Source of the DNA: an uncultured Enterobacter sp.
GTDB lineage: Bacteria; Pseudomonadota; Gammaproteobacteria; Enterobacterales; Enterobacteriaceae
DNA: 13,488 nt
NCBI GenBank assembly: GCA_946477805.1
Contig: CAMKZP010000036.1
Span: 1-13,488 of the forward strand
Direction of reading: 5' to 3'
The notes under the pieces were generated by a model. It was given only the letters and a program-made list of their open reading frames with translations. It searched no databases and was not told the origin of the DNA. A program made the position numbers and the translations under genes. Shown one piece after another: positions 1 through 5,513 of this stretch (position 1 is the first letter of the stretch; each line of letters begins with the position of its first letter).

Positions 1-62
1 AATTAATTGTATTGGATGAATCTGGTCAAACTGCCGCGGTCAATTTTGAATTAGATCGCTAA
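1..62 (+). CDS. pbpC: 3' end of pbpC (penicillin-binding protein 1C), partial
   Basis: Only the last 19 codons and the TAA stop (60-62) are in the window. The open frame reads LIVLDESGQTAAVNFELDR. The pattern hydrophobic-D-x-x-G-x-x-A-x-V-x-F is what I expect at the end of the C-terminal beta-sandwich domain (BiPBP_C) of PbpC, a bifunctional glycosyltransferase/transpeptidase of cell-wall synthesis. Context supports the call: in E. coli pbpC lies directly upstream of ndk in the same direction, and ndk follows here after the inserted reductase operon. No intrinsic terminator is visible after the stop, so read-through toward the next operon is possible. The fragment is short, so the call rests mainly on gene order. 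Confidence 0.7.
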   Translation, partial: LIVLDESGQTAAVNFELDR

Positions 63-84
63 GTGGTACTCCAGAAGAGTTATC

Positions 85-98
85 TTGATTATTATCAA
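85..98 (+). promoter_or_regulatory. FNR binding site upstream of the dmsA-like gene
   Basis: TTGAT (85-89), four spacer bases, then ATCAA (94-98) is an exact match to the FNR consensus TTGATnnnnATCAA. FNR is the oxygen-sensing iron-sulfur activator of anaerobic respiration genes. The site centre is 91.5. A class II FNR promoter has its box centred at -41.5, which predicts a transcription start near 133 and a -10 hexamer near 121-126, where GAGAAT (4 of 6 matches to TATAAT) is found. Regulation by FNR fits an anaerobic terminal reductase such as E. coli dmsABC. A NarL-like heptamer (TACTCCA, 67-73, 6 of 7) lies upstream but is too weak to call. Confidence 0.88.
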
Positions 99-100
99 AT

Positions 101-150
101 GTTCGTTCCCTTAAAAACACGAGAATGCGTTTTTATTTGAAGGAACGAGC
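101..150 (+). repeat. Inverted repeat spanning the dmsA leader and ribosome binding site
   Basis: The outer arms are 101-109 (GTTCGTTCC) and 142-150 (GGAACGAGC): nine pairs, one of them G-U. The inner arms are 112-118 (TAAAAAC) and 129-135 (GTTTTTA): seven pairs. The right outer arm contains most of the dmsA Shine-Dalgarno AAGGA (140-144). RNA reading through from pbpC could fold this way and hide the ribosome binding site. RNA begun near 133 lacks the left arms and could not. No T-tract follows, so it does not look like an intrinsic terminator. Confidence 0.55.
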
Positions 151-151
151 A

Positions 152-2530
152 ATGATTAACGATAAAAGTCAGGAAGAAGACTTATTACCCGGTATATCTC
201 GTCGTCATTTTATTCAGGCAGGGTCGGCGCTGGCCGCCCTTCCTTTTGTGGTGACGGCAGGAAAGGCGCAGGCGGTGGGCCCGGCTTCAGCAGAGAGCGT
301 GCCGGAAGAAAAAGTGGTACAAACGTGCAGCACGTTTGACTGCGGCGGTAAATGCGATATTCGCGCTCACGTTAGCGACGGCGTCGTCACCCGCATCTCC
401 ACGCGTCCGGATAATGAACTAGATCCTCAAATGCCCGTTATGCGCGCCTGCGTTCGCGGCCGCGCATACAGAAAATTTGTTTATCATCCCGATCGGCTGA
501 AATATCCGATGAAGCGCGTGGGAAAACGCGGGGAAGGAAAGTTCGAACGTATTTCCTGGGATGAAGCCACCACGCTTATTGCAAATCAAATAAGAACCAT
601 TACGCAAAAATATGGCGCAGCGTCGCGCTATGTTCATGTCGGAACCGCAGTTTCCGGCGGCACCTTCTCGGGCGATAAAATGGTTCGTCGTCTGCTTAAC
701 TTAACCGGCGGCTATCTCGAAAGTTATCATTCGGTCAGTATGGGCAATACGGCGGCCGCTACGCCTTACACTTACGGTACCGCCGCCAGCGGCAGTTCGC
801 TGGATACGCTGCTGGATACGAAGCTGGTCATACTCTGGGGGCATAACCCAACCGAAACGATTTTCGGCCACAGCAACCACTTCTTCCAGCAGATGAAGCA
901 AAACGGCACCCGCTTTATCGTGGTCGATCCCCGCTATTCGGACACCGTTTCATCCCTTGCCGACCAGTGGATCCCGCTGCTCCCGACGACCGATAACGCG
1001 CTGATGGACGCGATGATGTACACCATCGTCACGGAAAACCTGCACGACCGCGAGTTTATCGAACGCTATGCCCTGGGCTTTGACGAATCCTCTATGCCTG
1101 AAGGCGTTCCGGCCAATGAATCTCTGCTCGCCTATCTGAGCGGCGCCAAAGACGGCGTGGCGAAGACGCCGGAGTGGGCGGAAAAAATCACCCATGTGCC
1201 CGCGCAGACAATCCGTCAGCTGGCGCGCGACTACGCCACAACGAAACCTGCCGCCCTGATCCAGGGCTGGGGGCCGCAGCGTCACAACTGCGGTGAGCGC
1301 ACCGCACGTGGCTCGACCCTGCTGGCAACGCTGACCGGTAACGTCGGGGTGAAAGGGGGATGGGCCGCGGGCTACGGCGGCTGCGCTAACCGGAAATTTG
1401 CGGCGGGCCCTGAAATGCCGGATAACCCGGTAAAAGCCAAAATATCGGTGATGAACTGGGTGCAGGCCGCCGATGATGCGTCCAGGGTGACGCCAGACGT
1501 CGGCCTGAAGGACGCTGATAAGCTCGACGGCAACATTCGCATCCTGTTCTCGCTGGCGGGAAACTACCTCGCTAACCAGAACCCTGACCTTCACCAGGCC
1601 ACGCGAGTGCTGGAGGATGAGTCAAAAATTCAGTTCATCGTCGCAAGCGATCTGTTCATGACCCCGAGCGCGAAATACGCCGATCTTCTTCTGCCGGAAA
1701 CCAGCTTTATGGAGCGCTGGAACATCGGTGAAACCTGGGGCACGGCAAGCTACCTGATCCTCTCAGAAAAGCTGATCGAACCCGAATTCGAACGCCGTTC
1801 GGACTACGACTGGCTGCGCGACGTTGCCGCGAAGCTGGGCATCGAGCAGGCATTCAGCGAGGGGCGTGACGAAAAAGCGTGGATTGAACACATCTGGGAG
1901 CAGACGCGGCTCTCCATGCCGGACGAAAATCTGCCGGACTTCGCGACGCTGCAAAAGACGCGTCAGCACCTTTTCAAAAGCGCGCCGTTTGTCGCCTTTG
2001 AGGACAATATTCGCGATCCGCAGAATCACCCGTTCCCGACGCCGTCCGGAAAAATTGAGATCTTCTCGAAGCGCCTGTACGACATGCACCATCCGGAGAT
2101 CCCGGCGCTGTCGCACTACGTGCCTGCCCATGAGGGGCCGGAGGATGAGCTGGCGAAAACCTTCCCGCTCCAGCTGATTACCTGGAAAGGGAAAAACCGC
2201 GCCAACTCGACGCAGTATGCCAACCCGTGGCTGATTGAGGCGCAGCAGCAGAAGCTGTGGATTAACCCTCAGGACGCGCAGCAGCGTGGTATTGCCCAGG
2301 GGGACGCCGTGCGTATCCATAATGCCCGCGGGGTATGCGAGATCCCTGCGGAAGTGACGCCGCGCATCATTCCGGGCGTGGTGGCAATGCAGGCGGGCGC
2401 CTGGTGGCAGCCGGACGAGCGGGGCGTGGATAAAGGCGGCTGCGCGAACGTGCTCAGCTCAGCCCGTATTACCGCGCTGGCGAAAGGGAATTCACATCAA
2501 ACCATGCTGGTGGAGGTAGCAAAAGCATGA
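152..2530 (+). CDS. dmsA: DMSO reductase-family catalytic subunit A (molybdopterin, Tat-exported)
   Basis: Predicted periplasmic reductase with bis-molybdopterin guanine dinucleotide and one [4Fe-4S] cluster, 792 residues, close to the usual DmsA/YnfE size. The N-terminus has a twin-arginine signal: SRRHFI at residues 16-21, a hydrophobic stretch, and likely cleavage after AQA (39-41). Cluster cysteines are C59, C64, C68 and C100. The following RGR and YPMKRVG(K/A)RGEGKFERISW(D/E)EA match E. coli DmsA as I remember it. Aligning on PYTYG puts Ser196 at the position of the Mo-ligating serine of DmsA. Start chosen at 152, not the in-frame ATG at 125: AAGGA (140-144) is well spaced, the Tat motif then sits near the N-terminus, and the FNR promoter predicts transcription from about 133, after the upstream ATG. 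The last four bases overlap the next gene (ATGA). The substrate (DMSO, another S- or N-oxide, or other) cannot be read from the sequence. The symbol denotes family, not orthology to K-12 dmsA. Confidence 0.9.
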   Translation: MINDKSQEEDLLPGISRRHFIQAGSALAALPFVVTAGKAQAVGPASAESVPEEKVVQTCSTFDCGGKCDIRAHVSDGVVTRISTRPDNELDPQMPVMRACVRGRAYRKFVYHPDRLKYPMKRVGKRGEGKFERISWDEATTLIANQIRTITQKYGAASRYVHVGTAVSGGTFSGDKMVRRLLNLTGGYLESYHSVSMGNTAAATPYTYGTAASGSSLDTLLDTKLVILWGHNPTETIFGHSNHFFQQMKQNGTRFIVVDPRYSDTVSSLADQWIPLLPTTDNALMDAMMYTIVTENLHDREFIERYALGFDESSMPEGVPANESLLAYLSGAKDGVAKTPEWAEKITHVPAQTIRQLARDYATTKPAALIQGWGPQRHNCGERTARGSTLLATLTGNVGVKGGWAAGYGGCANRKFAAGPEMPDNPVKAKISVMNWVQAADDASRVTPDVGLKDADKLDGNIRILFSLAGNYLANQNPDLHQATRVLEDESKIQFIVASDLFMTPSAKYADLLLPETSFMERWNIGETWGTASYLILSEKLIEPEFERRSDYDWLRDVAAKLGIEQAFSEGRDEKAWIEHIWEQTRLSMPDENLPDFATLQKTRQHLFKSAPFVAFEDNIRDPQNHPFPTPSGKIEIFSKRLYDMHHPEIPALSHYVPAHEGPEDELAKTFPLQLITWKGKNRANSTQYANPWLIEAQQQKLWINPQDAQQRGIAQGDAVRIHNARGVCEIPAEVTPRIIPGVVAMQAGAWWQPDERGVDKGGCANVLSSARITALAKGNSHQTMLVEVAKA

Positions 2531-3156
2531 GTCAGTTCAAACACTATGCGCCGGTCAGCGACAAACAGCTGGGCTTTTTTATCGACTCGTCACGCTGCTC
2601 CGGGTGCAAAGCCTGCCAGGTGGCCTGCAAGGACAAGAACAACCTTGAGGTCGGACGTCGTTTCCGCCGTGTGTATGAGGTGAACGGCGGCAGCTTCATG
2701 CCGACCGGGCAGGGCGGTGTGAGTCAAAACGTTTTTGCCTATACGCTCTCTATCTCCTGTAACCACTGCGCGGATCCCATCTGCACCAAAAACTGCCCGA
2801 CCACCGCCATGCACAAGCGGCCGGGAGATGGCATCGTTCGCGTTGATACGGACAAATGCGTCGGCTGCGGCTACTGCGCGTGGTCGTGCCCTTACGGCGC
2901 GCCGCAGCTCAACGAGCAGACCGGGCAGATGTCGAAATGCGATTTCTGTGTGGATCTGCAGGCGAAGGGGGAGCAGCCGGTCTGCGTGGCAACCTGTCCA
3001 CTGGAAGCAATCAAATTTGGTCCGATAGATGAACTGCGGGCTCAGTACGGAGCGGTTTGTGACGTGAAGGGCTTGCCTGATTCCTCCATCACCAGGCCGA
3101 ACCTGGTCATCAAAGCTCATCAGGGCGCAGAGAAAGAGGGCAAAGGCCATGCATGA
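2527..3156 (+). CDS. dmsB: DMSO reductase-family iron-sulfur subunit B
   Basis: Electron-transfer subunit of 209 residues, as in E. coli DmsB (about 205), which carries electrons from the membrane anchor to the catalytic subunit. Sixteen cysteines form four [4Fe-4S] sites: C24/27/30/34; C78/81/86/90 (C-x2-C-x4-C-x3-CP); C111/114/117/121 (CVGCGYCAWSCP); and C138/141/153/157. C178 is an extra cysteine. There is no signal peptide. In this family subunit B is carried across the membrane with the Tat-targeted subunit A. A strong GGAGGT (2512-2517) precedes the ATG, which overlaps the upstream stop, so translation is probably coupled. The family call is secure. Confidence 0.93.
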   Translation: MSQFKHYAPVSDKQLGFFIDSSRCSGCKACQVACKDKNNLEVGRRFRRVYEVNGGSFMPTGQGGVSQNVFAYTLSISCNHCADPICTKNCPTTAMHKRPGDGIVRVDTDKCVGCGYCAWSCPYGAPQLNEQTGQMSKCDFCVDLQAKGEQPVCVATCPLEAIKFGPIDELRAQYGAVCDVKGLPDSSITRPNLVIKAHQGAEKEGKGHA

Positions 3157-3937
3157 GTTACCGCTGCTGATATTTACGCTGTTTCTGCAGGGCTCGGTTG
3201 GGGTCACGCTCTGGCTGGCGTTTGGGAGAGGGAATACCCCGCCGCGCAGCGTGCTGTTTACCGCCGTCGGCGCGTTTGTGCTCGCCAGCATTGGGCTTCT
3301 CGCCTCGGCGCTGCATATGGGCTATCCGCTTAATGCCCTGAACGCGCTGCGCCACGTTGCCAGCTCCTGGCTGAGCCGGGAAATCGTTTTTGCCAGCCTC
3401 TATCTGGCGGCGCTGGGCCTTGCAATCCTGCTTCTGTTTGCGAAAAAGCCCGGCTGGAAGCTGATGCTGGCTGCTGCGGGTATTATTGGGCTGGTGGATG
3501 TGTTCTGCATGGCGCAAATCTACATGCACGCCTCGGTCGTGACGTGGCAGCATGTGAATACGCTGGTGCTGTTTATGGGCTCGGTGGGCATTATCGGCTC
3601 GGCCTGCATGGCGCCAGGGTTGAAAACCCGCGGTGCGGTGCAGAGCGCGGTCGCTATTGTCACGCTGCTGGTGCTCGCACGCCTGCTTATGCAGCCCGTC
3701 TGGCTGGCTGACATTTACGCCACGGATAACAGCGTCGTGACGTTCCCGCACGGGCCTTTGCAGATGCTTGAGCAGCTCCGCGCGGTGCATCTGTTCAGCG
3801 GGTGCGTATCCGTTCTGGGCATGCTCTGCTTTGCCGCGGGCGGTCTGAAGTCTGCCCGCGGCACGATGCTTATCGGAAGCGCGCTGCTGATCGTCGGTGA
3901 ACTGATGCTGCGCTTCGTTTTCTTCAGTATCGGCTGA
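3149..3937 (+). CDS. dmsC: DMSO reductase-family membrane anchor subunit C
   Basis: Polytopic inner-membrane protein of 262 residues, slightly shorter than E. coli DmsC (about 287). Hydrophobic segments lie near residues 4-24, 34-55, 79-98, 104-124, 135-155, 162-185, 212-233 and 238-258, giving eight predicted helices. The loop after helix 2 has H56-x-G-x-P and then SSWLSREI (72-79). E. coli DmsC has a similar stretch, and its His65 is implicated in menaquinol binding; H56 is the likely counterpart. The role is to anchor A and B on the periplasmic face and oxidise menaquinol. GAGGG (3136-3140) precedes the ATG, and the start overlaps the dmsB-like gene by 8 bases. The stop shares one base with the next start (TGATG). 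Confidence 0.88.
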   Translation: MHELPLLIFTLFLQGSVGVTLWLAFGRGNTPPRSVLFTAVGAFVLASIGLLASALHMGYPLNALNALRHVASSWLSREIVFASLYLAALGLAILLLFAKKPGWKLMLAAAGIIGLVDVFCMAQIYMHASVVTWQHVNTLVLFMGSVGIIGSACMAPGLKTRGAVQSAVAIVTLLVLARLLMQPVWLADIYATDNSVVTFPHGPLQMLEQLRAVHLFSGCVSVLGMLCFAAGGLKSARGTMLIGSALLIVGELMLRFVFFSIG

Positions 3938-4812
3938 TGCTGAATTTGGCCCTTGCTCCGGCGATGGACGTGACGCAGGAATGCGTTCGTCGCCGTTTTC
4001 GCCACGCCACCTGCCGTGCCTGTGCGGACGTTTGTCCCGCGCAGGTCTTCTCGTTTACGGACAACGGCGTTCTGCTGGAGGAAAGCCGCTGCATAGCGTG
4101 CGGGGACTGCCTGTTTGTCTGCCCGACGGACGCGATTAGCGGGATAGCGCCGCGAAAACGCTTTCGCATGAGCGATACGCTCGTCGGGCCTTTTACCGCG
4201 CGCGCGCCGACGATTAACGAGCTGCTGCTCTGGCACGCCGTGTACGGCGTTCGCTTTATCAGCCTCGAAGCGGAGCAGTTTCCCGCATGGATGGCGGCGC
4301 TGGCCGGGCTCAACCTTGTGCTGCGGCGGCGCGGTGAGGCCGCCTGGGGCTTCAGGCCCTGGCAGAAAAATGCGCTCAACGCCGCGCGTCGGGCGCTTAT
4401 TCATATCCCGCAGGAGGAGGTGAAGGCCGCCGCCGTGCCGACGGGCATACGGATGCAGCGCCGGGTCTTCGCGGTGATAAGTGAATCAGCGATCGCGCTT
4501 GATGCGCAAAAATGCGTGCTGTGCGGTGCCTGCTGGCGAAGCTGTACTGAAAAGGCAATTCGCTTTGAGCAGAACGCGCTGGTCATAGAGGCCGCACGCT
4601 GTACCGGCTGCGGTGGCTGCGAGGCGGTATGCCAGCATCGCGCGATTGAGGTAACGACTAAAGAGGCGGAGGCAGCGATAACAACCTACCCGGCGTATGC
4701 AGCGACCTGTAGCCTGTGCCAACGTTCTTTCTGGTCATTTCATCCGGACCAGAAGCAGTGCGCCCTTTGTCTGCAACACCTCCACGGCATGAGAAACCCG
4801 GACTGTTGCTAA
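3937..4812 (+). CDS. Polyferredoxin with C-terminal zinc-ribbon-like motif, function unknown
   Basis: 291 residues with two ferredoxin-like modules. Module 1: C16-x9-C26-x2-C29-x3-C33P and C52-x2-C55-x2-C58-x3-C62P. Module 2: C193-x2-C196-x2-C199-x3-C203 and C222-x2-C225-x2-C228-x3-C232; here the usual proline after the last Cys is Thr or Gln. Between them, residues 75-185 form a cysteine-free region I do not recognise. The tail has CxxC (258-261) and CxxC (275-278), zinc-ribbon-like, and the protein ends in two adjacent cysteines (290-291). There is no signal peptide and no membrane helix, so it is probably cytoplasmic. The start overlaps the dmsC-like stop as TGATG with no clear Shine-Dalgarno, so translation is likely coupled. 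By analogy with NapF, a cytoplasmic ferredoxin that acts on NapA, it could help mature the reductase or supply electrons; this is inference. ATG at 3964 is a possible shorter start. Confidence 0.85.
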   Translation: MLNLALAPAMDVTQECVRRRFRHATCRACADVCPAQVFSFTDNGVLLEESRCIACGDCLFVCPTDAISGIAPRKRFRMSDTLVGPFTARAPTINELLLWHAVYGVRFISLEAEQFPAWMAALAGLNLVLRRRGEAAWGFRPWQKNALNAARRALIHIPQEEVKAAAVPTGIRMQRRVFAVISESAIALDAQKCVLCGACWRSCTEKAIRFEQNALVIEAARCTGCGGCEAVCQHRAIEVTTKEAEAAITTYPAYAATCSLCQRSFWSFHPDQKQCALCLQHLHGMRNPDCC

Positions 4813-4849
4813 TCTTCGTCTCATTTTAAAAAAATGTTATGTGGAACCA

Positions 4850-4878
4850 TAGGCAATGGCGCTATTGCTCATTATAAT
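4850..4878 (+). promoter_or_regulatory. Sigma70-type promoter of ndk
   Basis: A perfect -10 TATAAT (4873-4878) lies 17 bases after TAGGCA (4850-4855; 4 of 6 matches to TTGACA). Transcription would start near 4885, about 50 bases before the ndk ATG. The spacer holds a 16-base near-palindrome (4853-4868) that could be an operator. This promoter would let ndk be expressed independently of the anaerobic operon upstream. Confidence 0.72.
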
Positions 4879-4934
4879 CCGCGCCACACCATACTCAGGT
4901 ATGCAAAACAACAGAACATTTGACAGAGGTTATC

Positions 4935-5366
4935 ATGGCTATTGAACGTACTTTTTCCATCATCAAACCAAACGCGGTGGCAAAAAACGTTATTGGCAGT
5001 ATCTTTTCTCGCTTTGAATCAGCAGGGTTTAAGATCGTTGGCACTAAAATGCTGCACCTGACCGTTGAACAGGCGCGCGGCTTCTACGCTGAGCACGAAG
5101 GTCGCCCGTTCTTTGACGGCCTGGTTGAGTTCATGACCTCTGGTCCGATCGTGGTATCCGTGCTGGAAGGCGAAAACGCCGTACAGCGCCACCGCGACCT
5201 GCTGGGCGCAACTAACCCGGACAACGCGCTGGCAGGTACTCTGCGCGCGGACTACGCGGACAGCTTCACCGAGAACGGCACCCACGGCTCCGACTCCGTT
5301 GAATCTGCAGCTCGCGAAATCGCCTTCTTCTTCGCTGAAGGCGAAGTGTGCGCTCGCACTCGCTAA
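4935..5366 (+). CDS. ndk: Nucleoside diphosphate kinase
   Basis: Cytoplasmic enzyme that transfers the gamma phosphate of ATP to (d)NDPs through a phosphohistidine. The 143 residues from MAIERTFSIIKPNAV have the same length as E. coli Ndk and are nearly identical to it. The active-site motif NGTHGSDS near residues 115-122 carries the catalytic histidine. The start at 4935 is preferred over the in-frame ATG at 4920 because AGAGG (4925-4929) sits just upstream and the protein then begins as in E. coli. The gene has its own promoter and a strong terminator, so it appears to be a single transcription unit between the anaerobic operon and rlmN. Confidence 0.98.
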   Translation: MAIERTFSIIKPNAVAKNVIGSIFSRFESAGFKIVGTKMLHLTVEQARGFYAEHEGRPFFDGLVEFMTSGPIVVSVLEGENAVQRHRDLLGATNPDNALAGTLRADYADSFTENGTHGSDSVESAAREIAFFFAEGEVCARTR

Positions 5367-5377
5367 TATTTTCGTAA

Positions 5378-5399
5378 ATGCCGCGTGCAAACGTGGCAT
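5378..5399 (+). other. Hairpin with GCAA tetraloop in the ndk 3' untranslated region
   Basis: Arms 5378-5386 (ATGCCGCGT) and 5391-5399 (ACGTGGCAT) form nine pairs, one of them G-U, closed by GCAA, a stable GNRA-type loop. It starts 11 bases after the ndk stop and has no T-tract, so it is not itself a terminator. It may protect the 3' end of ndk mRNA or may overlap the -35 region of a possible rlmN promoter. Confidence 0.55.
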
Positions 5400-5422
5400 C
5401 CCTGCGCCAGACTTTGTACAAT
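5393..5422 (+). promoter_or_regulatory. Candidate rlmN promoter
   Basis: GTGGCA (5393-5398; 4 of 6 to TTGACA), an 18-base spacer, then TACAAT (5417-5422; 5 of 6 to TATAAT). Transcription would start near 5429, inside the 5' arm of the ndk terminator, so the new RNA would carry only part of that hairpin and could escape termination. This is inferred from sequence only. Confidence 0.42.
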
Positions 5423-5424
5423 GC

Positions 5425-5466
5425 AACGCCCCGGATGAGCATACGGCTTTCCGGGGCGTTTCTTTT
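5425..5466 (+). terminator. Rho-independent terminator after ndk
   Basis: Arms 5425-5435 (AACGCCCCGGA) and 5450-5460 (TCCGGGGCGTT) pair perfectly over 11 bases around a 14-base loop. The T-rich tail TTTCTTTT ends at 5466. The GC-rich stem and the position 58 bases after the ndk stop make this a strong call. Confidence 0.9.
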
Positions 5467-5513
5467 CAACCCTCCACGGGCCATAACGTGTAACAACGAG
5501 GCCGGAAAAAATT

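Noticed and set aside
125..151. Upstream in-frame ATG for the dmsA-like gene
   Set aside because: It has no Shine-Dalgarno, overlaps the predicted -10, lies before the predicted transcript start, and would push the twin-arginine motif inward.
950..1594. Long open frame on the minus strand inside the dmsA-like gene (214 residues)
   Set aside because: Arg/His/Val-rich, no ribosome site, no known motif, and fully antisense to a strongly conserved gene; an artefact of high-GC codon use. The same holds for other minus-strand frames, for example 1763-2320, 2590-3291, 3158-3790, 3715-4404, 5883-6404 and 9358-9915.
1824..2177. Plus-strand frame of 117 residues inside the dmsA-like gene
   Set aside because: Arg/Ser/Thr-rich out-of-frame translation of a conserved gene. 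Similar shadow frames at 2735-3028, 7483-7740 and 9884-10288 were dropped for the same reason.
4822..4836. CATTTT-AAA-AAAATG dyad after the polyferredoxin gene, as a terminator
   Set aside because: The stem is A/T only and has no following T-tract, so it would not terminate; the operon may simply read toward ndk.
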